Shown here: one piece after another, positions 11,401-21,226 of the stretch
Layout of the letters: every line of letters starts with the position of its first letter
Numbering within the stretch: the first letter of the stretch is position 1
Origin: Narthecium ossifragum
Lineage: Eukaryota > Streptophyta > Magnoliopsida > Dioscoreales > Nartheciaceae
Assembly (NCBI GenBank): GCA_963920575.1
Contig: OY986975.1
Coordinates: forward strand, 22,413,897 to 22,477,896
Direction of reading: 5' to 3'
DNA: 64,000 bases
The notes under the pieces: generated by a model
Told to the model about the DNA's origin: nothing
The model's database searches: none
Seen by the model: only the letters and a program-made list of their open reading frames with translations
Program-made: the position numbers and the translations under genes

Positions 11401-12753
11401 CTTACAACAACTGATGTCCTAGTTGACTTCCTAACTACTCTCTCACTATCCAAATCATCAGCAGCTTCTTGTCGATCAGGAGCTCCCTCGTTATCAGGCT
11501 CAATAGACTTCGTCTCCAAATCATTTTCAACTTTGGAAGTTATTTCTAGTTTTGAGAGAACCTTCTTCTTACTTTTCTTCTTTGATATTTGTTTTCCTGG
11601 AAATATCAACCGTTTCTTCAATGGCAACCTGCTGTCTCAAGTAAAGGATCAATGTCCAAATTCCACATAGAAGAACATTAAGACAAATGCATCTTGGATA
11701 ATGTATCCATACCTCTCTTCCACCACGTTCTCTGCTTCATCATCTTGGTCAGGCTCCTGATCGCAAAAAGGAGTGAGGAGGATAAGGATGTGAAACAGAT
11801 GGTGCATAATATGAACATAACTATTGGTTTTTGGTAGTCATATGGTGCAGTGCAGATGATAAAATATACACTCACATCTTCTTCAAAATCACTATCAAAC
11901 TCATCAGCAACCTCCCCCTCTTGTTCATAGATGTCATCATTCTCATCCTGTTGAAACAATTAATGTAAAGGAGATAAAACTAGACAAATGGTATCAATAT
12001 CAAACAGTACATTATCAGAAACCATAGAAGACCAAAAGAGGTCATTTTTCAGTCTTTTCTAACTGAAAATTAGACTTGCAAAAGCACATATACTATGTCA
12101 AGCATAGTGTCATGCAAACTAGTTCCAGGGACGATACATCAACAATTTAAAACTGAGAAAATTAACTCCTGATCTATGAAACTGCTCTACAAGATTCACA
12201 AAAATCTGGGTTCTTAAACCTTTGATTAATAATTAAGGACATTTTCTTTGCCACGTGAAGCCATTGAACGTCCTACAACTATTATCAAAAATGAAGCTGA
12301 ATACCGAATAGCTAATTAAAAACATCCAATCTACCTCTTTAAGAGCATCCTGATTCCAAAACTGTTCATCATCGTCGATCTCTTCATCAAGCAACTTAGT
12401 CATCCTAATGGAACAAAAAAAAAAAAGCATCAGCCATTGTTGTTCTTGTCGCTGCCATTGCTATCATTGCAGTTCACTAGTAGGCTAATTTGAGCTCGCA
12501 GCATCAAAGCCGGAATTGCTTTATATCGTAAAAAGCGGGAAATTAAGCTACTTCATCGCTAGTGGCTTCAATTTCATAAATCACTCAAACGAAAAACTTA
12601 GGGTTTATCATACATCGAGATCTCCAAGAAGATTCCCAGAAATGTAGGATTCCAAGGGTTTCGGAACGGAGGGAATGGATACCTCTTGCCTCTGGTGGCT
12701 CGAGAGGAGCGATCGAGGAGGACCGCCGCATCCTCCTCTGGCGAAGCCGCCAT
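8418..12753 (-). CDS. SWC2: SWR1 complex subunit 2 (YL1/VPS72 family)
   Basis: SWC2 is the H2A.Z-binding subunit of the nuclear SWR1 remodeller, which swaps H2A for H2A.Z. Eleven exons on minus: 12753-12683, 12404-12335, 11947-11876, 11756-11713, 11628-11352, 11135-11060, 10957-10838, 10658-10590, 10072-10030, 8944-8879, 8616-8418. The protein begins MAASPEEDAAVLLDRSSRAT and has the acidic YL1 N-terminal region (MTKLLDEEIDDDEQFWNQ, EVADEFDSDFEED). These are followed by VVRKSTRTSVVVRQAERDA, the segment EEKRMTQEEMLL and the YL1_C domain (KAVCAVTGLPAKYRDPKSGL). All junctions keep frame. Intron 7 needs a GC donor (AATG|GCAAGT) rather than GT; the nearby GT alternative would give a stop. The gene continues through many small introns, as family members do. 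The first base of the CDS sits in a GC-rich 5' region. Confidence 0.95.
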
Positions 12754-13051
12754 GGCTGTGACCTTCTCTGATCCCTCTCTTCTCTCCTCTTCTCTATGAG
12801 TTCTTTCGGACAGCGATCGAAGACAACGAGACGAGGAACTCGAGAATTACCCCCTGCTGTCTCGACTTACATCTCTACCGCCCAAAAGCTCGGTTATCGG
12901 GTATCGGGCGCTAGATTGTACATCCGTTAGCTTGTCAGTTATCGGTGAGGATCCGTATCCACATCAATAACAAGTGAATTAAATATAACCATTTCTTTCG
13001 AACCAGATAGGATGCATCCAAACTGCTTTCATCTCTGGGAGATGCATCTTT

Positions 13052-13681
13052 GGGCCTGTTTCTGCTGTTGATGTCGGGTTAAGGGCGATGGAAAGGGGAC
13101 TGCGGGAGGCTTTTCGCTGTGGGAGTGTTAAGATTATTTTGAAATCTGACTCGCTGATGGGAATTGGCTACGCCTCCGAGCATTTCTGCTGGCTTAGGGA
13201 CCTGATTGAGTTCCTCTAAGCAGTTTGGAGGATCGCGGTTAAATTCCAAAGCGTCTTCTTCGCACATATACCGAGGGAGTTCAACTCCCTAGCAAGTTGC
13301 TTGGCTGTCTCCTCTTGGTCTGACGATTCTTTGTTGTAAGTAACAGCCTGTAGGCTTGAGTTGTAATCCAACGGGCATTGTTACCTGGTTGTATATGATG
13401 TGATCGGCCTTTCCCAGGCTGACCATCGACATCCCCTGTCATTCAGCCCTTGGGCTTAACTAATCAAAAAAAAATCTTTGGGCATGTTTGGATGGCTCGA
13501 TATCCGGCGAATCCAATGGATCATAGGAATGGTGCATTCCTCATCTCTTTAGTTGATCGTTTGACAACATATGCGGCTTGACGGATTCCATCCGTGGCGT
13601 TCGCTCAAATTGAGTGGATGCTGCGGATTCCATCCCGTGGATCCCGTTCCATTCCGCATTCACCTCTTGTCAAACATGCCC
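13052..13681. mobile_element. PIF/Harbinger-like MITE in the LINE pseudogene
   Basis: Ends are GGGC(C/A)TGTTTG on the left and CAAACATGCCC on the right, a perfect 11-bp inverted repeat when the downstream left-end copy at 13480 is used. TTT flanks both sides (13049-13051 and 13682-13684), and removing the element restores the LINE reading GRCI-FDNIIV. The MITE proper is about 200 bp (13480-13681); the rest is a LINE tail inserted in its left end. The interior has GGATTCC and GGCGTTCGCTC motifs shared with other repeats in this window. Confidence 0.75.
13062..13473 (+). mobile_element. younger LINE 3' end inserted in the MITE terminus
   Basis: An RNase H-like remnant (LREAFRCGSVKIILKSDSLM, then REFNSLASCLAV) followed by an untranslated tail and nine A residues. 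The target-site duplications are ATCTTTGGGCCTGTTT (13046-13061) and ATCTTTGGGCATGTTT (13474-13489), one mismatch in 16. They include the first bases of the MITE terminal repeat, which fixes the order: MITE first, LINE second. Confidence 0.8.
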
Positions 13682-13788
13682 TTTGACAATATCATTGTTG
13701 CATGTGAGATACTCCACGCCCTTTAGGGGGCCCCTGCAAGCAAGCCTCTAATTGCTGTGAAGCTCGATATCCAATCGGCCTACGACAG

Positions 13789-14358
13789 TGGCGCATGGTA
13801 AAACGTGGAAGGTGGACCTCTCTATGGGAGAGACAACCAAACTCTCTATCGGAGAGATAACCAGATTTCTATAGAGGAAGAAATCAAAAACCTATTTTCT
13901 TATTCAGCCAAAACTGACTCTTTACAAATCCTAAGCCTCCTTTTATAGGTTTAAGGAAAGACCAGCTCAACTAAAACATGGACTCAAACCCTAATCCAAG
14001 TATTAACCCGGAATTCAATAATAAAAAGAAACCCTACTCAAACTAGGAATTTGTCAAAAATAGAAACCGATAAAACTGCCATAAAAGGAAAGTTTTCACT
14101 AAAACTGAGATTTAGAACAAAAGGAGACGAAATTTGGCGATTCGATGAGCAGTCATGGAGAGATCAAAGATCTCCGATGATAAATGACGGGCTCGTCGAC
14201 CCGGTCGTTTCGACTGGTCATACGCCCCGATCGGACGGCCGGATCAAAAGTTATGGCCATCCAAAGGTCTCAGTCGGACGGATGGAATCCGAATGCGTTC
14301 GGATCACCTTAGAAGCTGCTCCGAATCGGACTCAGTCAGGTGCCGTCCTGGTCCTGCA
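13789..14358 (-). mobile_element. probable solo LTR of a Copia-type retrotransposon
   Basis: A 570-bp segment starting TG and ending CA splits the LINE codons SAYD and KVRW. On the minus strand it contains a TATA-like CCTATAAAAGGAGGCTT and downstream LTR-like sequence. The flanks CGACA and TCACA at the two borders may be a diverged 5-bp duplication. No internal coding sequence is present, consistent with a solo LTR. Exact ends are uncertain by one or two bases. Confidence 0.6.
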
Positions 14359-15210
14359 TCACAAAGTCCGGTGGTCATTTGTTAGAGCAGTTTTGGCCAA
14401 GATGGATTTCCCAACCTGATGGATTGATTGGATTATGTCTTGCATCACCTCTCTAATTTTCTCCTTCATCATCAACGGAAAGTGCGTAGGCCGGGTGTTC
14501 CCTCAGTACGGATTGCGTCAAGACGACCCCTTTCACAGTATATCTTCATGCTGATACAAGAAGTCCTTTCAAGGCTCCTTGATGATCCGGCTCTTGACAT
14601 TTCTGGCATCGAGTTTGGTTCCTCAACCTCTCGTCTATTTCATTTACTTTACGTTGACGACTACCTTCTAGTTTCCTCTACAACTTGTCTAGAAGCAAGT
14701 AAATTAAGACATATCTCACTATGCTTCAGCTCAGTTTCTGGCCTCTGGATGAATGAAGCAAAATCCGCTATAAAATTTTCACCATCTATGGACTTCTTGT
14801 GGCAGCAATCTCTCTGTCAAATCTTGCGTATTTAGATGTTAGATTTCGGAGACTGCTGGGCATATTTGGACGCTCCTATCTCGGGCTGTCGACTGAATTC
14901 AGAAGCTTTCTCACCTCTGCTTGACAAAGTTTTATCTCGACTAATGAAAAAAATATCTCCGTGAGAATTTATGCGTTAAAATTGTTTAAACTTTTAGATA
15001 GAGATGCAAAATGAAGTCTGTAGTCTATTTCGTATATAATTTGCCTTTGGATAAAGACCAATATGAAGTTTTCATCCTTCTTCGTGATCACACCTTCACA
15101 TTACAACCACGAAAGTATCCGATCTTTCACTCTTTGCAACAGTAGTGACTCTTGCACACCACACCAAGCACAAGCACAGAAAAGGAACAAAATAGTACTA
15201 AAAACCATCC

Positions 15211-16051
15211 TTAATGCTTTCGCATAGCCAGAGCAGACATCACCACCAGCAGCATGAAGAGGAACACCGTGACGAAGGAGGTGGCAACCGCGGCGCTGAT
15301 CCTCTGGCAGAACCCATCGTACCGGAGGCAGATGGCAACCCAGTCGGCTCTCGAATCCCCGTTATGAGCCAAGTAAACAATGGCAGTAGCAGCAGCAGCA
15401 GCTGAAGTAGTCAGCGTCAACATCACCTGCAAAATTCAAAGATCAAACTCACATTTTCTCATCAGCTAGTAATCTAAACGTTGATATCAGAACAGAGGTC
15501 TTGAGTTCAAACAATCTTACAGTGTCAAAGACTAAGAGCACAAGACGTGGTCCGGCTGCTCCTGGTCTGACGATGCCGATGCAGGAGACGAAAAGGGAGA
15601 GGAGAAGGTAACCTCCAGTTACGGCACTTGCAACCACAAAAAACCTGCAGACATCCATAGTCAGCCAGCTGAGTTTTGGAGAGATTAAAAAAACAATTAG
15701 TTTCATAATAGTTCATCAAACTTACGTTAAAGCAGGGAGGTCAGAGAATCTGGCATGGAACTGGAAGAACTCGGTGAAGAAAGGGAGGGTCTCATTGGCA
15801 GTTCCCATGATGATGGTGGCCGCAACAGCGCTGGCTATCGCGAAGATCCTCACGAAGAAGTCGAAGAGAGCAATGCCTCTCCTCCACTCTCCATGTGCCT
15901 TGCCCGCGTTGAGGATCGTGGCGATTCGACTCGCACGTTTCGCAGCGACTGGAGCAGGGCCTTCAGGGGTGACAGGAGCTTTTGCCTTCACATCGGAGCT
16001 GCTCGCTTCCGGCATTGTGATCGAAGTGGCGGGGACTTCGGCGGTGCTCAT
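15211..16051 (-). CDS. CASP: Casparian strip membrane domain protein
   Basis: CASPs form the membrane scaffold that positions lignin deposition in the endodermal Casparian strip. Exons on minus: 16051-15726, 15644-15521, 15426-15211, giving 221 residues. An Ala/Pro-rich cytosolic N-terminus is followed by four membrane segments: [38 protein letters not shown], a third around [20 protein letters not shown] and a fourth around [15 protein letters not shown]. The conserved Arg of segment 1 and Asp of segment 3 are present. The first extracellular loop has [20 protein letters not shown], matching the loop signature typical of true CASPs rather than CASP-like proteins. Identification is strong; the paralogue number cannot be told. 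Confidence 0.95.
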
Positions 16052-16125
16052 GTTGCCGGTCTCTGGATTGAATGAGGGAATGGTTGAGATCTATCTGTGG
16101 CTGTGATCAATTGCATGAGCAAAGG

Positions 16126-16133
16126 CTTTATAG
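16126..16133 (-). promoter_or_regulatory. TATA box of the CASP gene
   Basis: CTATAAAG on the minus strand, about 75 bp upstream of the ATG, a normal position for a plant TATA box with a short leader. Confidence 0.55.
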
Positions 16134-16975
16134 AAGAGAAGAAGAAAGACAACAATGAGGAGGTTATGTGAAGAAGTTGAGAATGGTGGTGTTTGGTTAG
16201 TGAGGGAGGGTCCAATAGAACAGTGCAGTGATATCATCATAGAGATGTTTTAGTTGGATAGATGTATATTGAATTCCATTGTGAAGAGGTTGAGAGTTCT
16301 GGGCCGGTTCTGGAACAGGAAAGGGGGAGTAGTTGTTCCTACAAAAGCTTAGCTTAACCTGCTTCCAAGTACGTATCTTAAAGGCCATCATCCCAACCCA
16401 AGTTTGTAAAACATCAGGAATATTTCAGGTTTCTCCAGGCTCCAGCATAACATGTAAAATAATCATGCAAATAGTTTAGTTCAATCTGGGTATGAGCCGT
16501 TCACAAGTGAAGAGTATAGGAAGAAAGGATAAAAATAGTTGCTACCCGTAAAGGGTTTGATCTAACAGCAGAAAAAAAATTATGGTAATCCATGGTACCG
16601 TGAAGACAAGACTTTTTCTCGGATCCACAACTCCAAGCAATTGTATGTCCTCTGTTACACTCAAAAACAACTAAGAACAACAAATCTGCTTCCCCGTCAT
16701 TATTGTTCAAGGAAGTGTATACAAAGAATTACAGAACAAAAAGGCAGTATTCACGGCCATCATCTCGAAATCATCAACTTTATTCGAGATAGTAGGCTGC
16801 TTTCGTATGTTACAGTAACTTTCTTCTAACTTCGGTTTTTTACAAGCCATGATTCTACTTTCTTATTCTAAAGCTCTCAAAAATCTCACAATCTAAAACA
16901 ATGGCTAGATTCAAAGTTGAATGTAAGGAGACCAACAAAAGTATAAGCTCGTATCTTGGGAAGGAAAACAACCAT
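16134..16975. other. CASP upstream region and ELM1 3' flank
   Basis: No gene is supported. The left part is the CASP promoter; the right part (roughly 16600-16975) is probably ELM1 3' untranslated sequence. Confidence 0.5.
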
Positions 16976-19900
16976 TTAATGCCGCAAAGACCATCCTCTT
17001 TCTGCAAGTGCTTCACGAACCCTTTTTGCAACTTCAGCAGCATCATTAAGGGGAGGATAGCTCCAACTATCAGAAATCTAAAAACTCAAAGGAAAAGTGA
17101 TGATAAGTTCACAACACATACAGTAAGTAACCCACAAAGGAAAACTGTGAAGTATATATGCTTTGAGAAAAGTAGGGCAGATAAAAGCTGGAAATTGTTC
17201 CATTAGTTTCCAGACCATGGTTAAGAATACATCAACTTAGTCAAAGGTTGGACAGTGACAAGACACTACCATTAGAACGAGAAGTGATAAAGCCACATTC
17301 GGGGAATGTAGCTTTCAAAGTTAATTTTGAGAGAGAACTTAAATAAGATGAAGAACTTACATCCTCTCCTCCTGTAAAAGGCCGAACCACTCCCCTCTCA
17401 TGCAAAGCTCTGTGGAAGGCAGAGAATTTCCATTTACACCGCTCAGCTCCAATTGTATAAACCGGTTTCCTAGTTGTAAAAAGATTGTTTCAGAACCATC
17501 ATTAGTGCAATGTCTAACACGAGCACCACAAGATTATTTCAACTAAAAAGTTTTCTCATCATTACCCTGTGCTGCAAGCCTCACTTAACATGCTAACTGA
17601 ATCTGCAGTTACGACGAATGCATCCCCCCATGCTAGATGCCCCATGTGTGGATTTGGGTCTGAATATCGTCAAACAAAACATAAGCAAATTGATACCCAG
17701 CAATGATTTCACACAATCAAAAAAGAAAGAGTGAAATTTACCTTCTCCATCCCAAATATAGACCTTTGGACAATTAGCAAGTTCTCTCGATATAATCTCA
17801 GCCACCTGCCAACATAAAACTAAGAAGTTGTGAATGAAAAGACCAATAAGCATATTGAATGAAGGATCATTGCTCGGTGTGTTACTACCTTACGAGGAGT
17901 CCTCCTAGAGAAGGAGATCCTGACACTTCCACATGTTGAAAGCACATTGAGAATTGAAGCTGATAATTGCTTGGCAAGGTCAGCACCATATTTGCAGTGA
18001 TCTGTGACAGCATTTACAGAGACAACCATTAAACCGAATGCGCTAGATACTACAGTAACATGTCAGCTATAGAATTTCCACAACCAACACCAATATGCCT
18101 CAGCAATTCAATAAATATAAGCCGTACACAAAATTGCTAATCATGAGCAAGACTACAGCAATATGTTTTCTCTTGGATGTTAGCTACAGAGAAAGTAGTT
18201 GCATGCCATATTTCATGCAGCAGATTCAACAAGATCACGGATGAAGTAGAGAGCAGTTTACATGAAGGTGCTGAAGTTCTTTTTCTAAACGGAAGCCCTC
18301 AAGCAACAATTCAAACAAAGCTTAATCAGTTCCACAACTTCTTCAACATCAGGAAAGTTGCACTCATTATTTTCAACAGTTTGTATTGGCAAATGCAGAA
18401 TATATATGGCCTGTCAAGGGAAACTTTATAAAGAAACTGCTATGAGCATAGAAAGCCATTGACCCTTAATTGTCAGAGATATCTGATAGTTGAGTTCATG
18501 ACACATTTGCACAAGAAGATAATAGACTATGAAGCAGAAACATACATGTAGGCCCTCCTATATTGACTACAAGCAAAGGCTTCGGAAGAGGAGCTAACTC
18601 ATTGTGCCAACTCATAGCAGCAATTCGAAGCATAGCAGAATCAGCTTGATGAAGAGCACCAAGAGTAAGAACCTAATTTTTCCCAAGAGAGAGAGAGAAA
18701 GAGTCAAATAATGTGTGAGGCAAGAGGCAATAATCGTGATGTACCAGTCTATATTGAACTAAGTCCCTTGAACAGAACAGATGAAACATACCACATTTGT
18801 ACTCGGTGGTTCTCTTGGAGTAATCCACCGTCGCATGAATTGAGGGATCTCTTGCTGTCCATTAGGCGTCAACGCATAATAATCATGACGGGGAGTAACT
18901 ACCAAGTCAAACCTGTCGAGATTTGACCTCGGATGTTGTATCTGGGATTTTACAAGCAAAGAAGAAGTTTTTCATGTCAAATGAAACTAATATCATGATC
19001 CTCTACAATTAATACACTAAAACAGGTAAAGACACAAAGAATAGCTGCAAAATTCAATCATGCAAACAAAAACAAGATGAGAGAAAGCCATCACCCTGAC
19101 AAGATATAAAAATTCCTGACACAAACCTGAATTACAAAAACAGTTTGTGCTGCCAAACACCTTATTGAACTGGCTATAGAGATTGTATCACGACCACAAG
19201 CAACCACTAAGATTGGTCCTTCCCTGGAATGAAACAGAAAAGCTCAGCGCCATAATCAACTACCTCTTGACATCCTTACATAGCTTAAAGAATAGAGAGA
19301 GAACCTTCTTTCAGTAGTTTGATACAGACAAACATTATAACAACCCATATGAACAAGCAAGAAGAGCAGCACAGCAGTCTGAGGACAGGAAAAAAGCCTA
19401 CTAAAATAAGTCCTAGGAATGAACATGCAATAGTCCAAGGCAGACTACAAGTTTGGCTAGGTGTCAAACATATTTAGTTGACAAGGCCCATTAGTAGCAC
19501 TTGCATCTTTCAGTAGAATCACTCTGGTTATCAGATTGAATTTCTTTTAATAACTTTTCAATAATCATTTCAACAATTCTTCAAAACTCTCTTAATTGAA
19601 CAAGTTTGCCATGGCTATGAATGAGCAACTTCAGAATCAAATCATACTTCTCAAATGTCGCACGAGCCATTCCTGCTATCTTCTTAGCATCTGCTTCTAA
19701 AACAGATGATAAACCAACATGTACACCATTTTGGGCCGGCTGTGGCACAAATTTTCTCCCCTGGAGTCTCATGGCAAACTGCGAATTGCCTAATATCCTT
19801 CTTATGATATCAGCAAATGTTTTGTGTAGAGATACAGGAAGCCATCGAAGTAATTCATTGATGCCTCCTCTTGGTCTAATTACACGCTGCAAATGGCATC

Positions 19901-20591
19901 AAGAGTCAGTATATAGCTGTTTCAACGTGCATGAGAAAGGCCACAAAAAATCACAACACAAGCAAAAAAGAGAGCCTCCAACCCAAAAAACAGAGAACCA
20001 GTAATCCATACACACCAAATTCTAATTACTGTGTGAGGTCAATATCTATATTCAATAGTGAAACTTCAGAATAATTTATGCTGCAGAGAAAGCAATCAAG
20101 TAGGCATCCAACAAGAACCATCCAAACCTTATCCAACCAAAGTCTGCAAAGTAACAAAGACCATGTCCGCGCATGTCTGAGCACAAAGAGTTCGATTAGA
20201 GGGTTGCAACTAGTTCCATATAGGTAAGTGGTTCTCAAAACCTACGTCAAGCCCATGAATTGCTATCGATCCCACGGATATAAATAACCATTTCATTTGT
20301 GCAAAATTACACGAGAATGTCTAGTGTTGTGATTACTTTTCCAAGTGCAAAATGGGAATTAACGTAAGGTTCATCAAATATCTCAAGATTAGAAGAAGAG
20401 GTGATACTAACATAGACAGTCAAGTGATCGGAGAGGCCAAGGGCGCGGACCAATCCGATACTCTGGTTCTCTGCGCCAGCGAAGTCGTTGCCAATGACGA
20501 CGGCGCGGCGTATCACGTTAACCCCGCCCTCGAAGATCTCCGGCATCCCGATGGATCCCCCGGGAGGCTGCGGGAGCCTTATGGGCCTCAT
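16976..20591 (-). CDS. ELM1: mitochondrial fission protein ELM1
   Basis: ELM1 is the plant-specific factor that recruits the dynamin DRP3A to the outer mitochondrial membrane for fission. Ten exons on minus: 20591-20412, 19886-19648, 19223-19127, 18941-18792, 18672-18546, 18001-17889, 17805-17742, 17659-17566, 17469-17361, 17077-16976, for 424 residues, the usual family length. Landmarks: RAVVIGNDFAGAENQSIGLV, RVIRPRGGINELLRWLPVSL, ILVVACGRDTISIASSIR, IQHPRSNLDRFDLVVTPRHD, RRWITPREPPS, PLLVVNIGGP, KYGADLAKQLS, GHLAWGDAFVVTADSVSM, and C-terminal SWSYPPLNDAAE. Every junction is GT-AG and keeps frame. It is transcribed away from RAR1, with 635 bp between start codons that include a MITE. Confidence 0.96.
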
Positions 20592-20739
20592 CAGTAGATC
20601 GAAACCCCCTATTCACAAAATCCCATGAATAGCCAAAGGCTCCCTCGCTAAATCTTCTTCTAAAAGGTTAGGTTTTCGATTCGTCTCGCTCTCCAGTCTC
20701 CACCCCGTGTTGGTTGCCAAAGGTTTCTTGGAGATCGCG

Positions 20740-20778
20740 TCTCCTCTCTCTCTATCCCTCTCCCTCTCCCTCTCCCTC
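20740..20778. repeat. CT-rich microsatellite
   Basis: TCTCTC followed by four TCCCTC-like units in the ELM1/RAR1 divergent promoter, on the ELM1 leader side. Confidence 0.8.
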
Positions 20779-20809
20779 TACGGGCGCTCGAAGGCGGCTA
20801 ATGTGGCGA

Positions 20810-20955
20810 GGCCTGTTTGGGCAAGGGGCGGATCCGGAATCCGCCCCGCAGATTTCAATAACGGCGTCCGCTCGGGAAGAGTGGACGCCGAAAATGGGAT
20901 CCGGATCTCATTTTCTGGGATCCGATTGGGATCCGACGCCGATCCAAACGCCCCC
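20810..20955. mobile_element. MITE-like element in the ELM1-RAR1 intergenic region
   Basis: Left end GGCCTGTTTGGGC and right end GATCCAAACGCCCCC are imperfect inverted repeats. The interior has GGATCCGGAATCCGCC and GGCGTCCGCTCGG, shared with the elements near 13.5 and 24.0 kb. Target duplications are not clear. Confidence 0.55.
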
Positions 20956-21226
20956 AAGTGGGCTCCAAACGGGTAGTGGATGGTTATTACAAGGAATTAG
21001 GGGGTGTTTTTGCGAAAGTTCTAGGAAACTTTTATCGTTCTAGAACCCCGCGGTGAGCGTTAGTGAACTATCACCGAATGCAAGGATCACTAAAAGTCAT
21101 GAACGTCCTAGATTGTTCGCTTCACGGCGGTGACGGAACTCTTCAACTCACACGGCGGTTCGCAGTCTCGTGGGGATCCTCTCTTGGTCGGGATCGAAGC
21201 GCCAAGCGAGCTAGGAGAGGAGATCA

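Larger units (their letters stand above)
12985..14962 (+). pseudogene. dead LINE reverse transcriptase carrying three later insertions
   Basis: Fragments of one L1-type reverse transcriptase domain can be joined in order. QTAFISGRCI at about 13018-13051 is followed, after an insertion, by FDNIIVACEILHAL from 13682. IAVKLDIQSAYD precedes a second insertion, after which KVRWSFVRAVLAKMDFPT (14361 on) leads to [20 protein letters not shown]. After a frameshift near 14535 comes LFHLLYVDDYLLVSS, with the catalytic YVDD, and finally SGCRLNSEAFSPLLDKVLSR near 14880-14940. In-frame stops, a frameshift and the insertions show it is inactive. The integrase-like endonuclease part and the 3' end are missing. 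Confidence 0.85.

Noticed and set aside
11167..11670. 167-residue open frame on plus inside SWC2
   Set aside because: It is the reverse of SWC2 exon 5, whose minus-strand sequence is clearly YL1.
14051..14419. 122-residue open frame
   Set aside because: Crosses the solo LTR border into the LINE; only its last residues (WSFVRAVLAKMDFPT) are real RT sequence.
15214..16106. Several open frames on plus opposite the CASP gene
   Set aside because: They are antisense shadows of GC-rich CASP exons and resemble no family.
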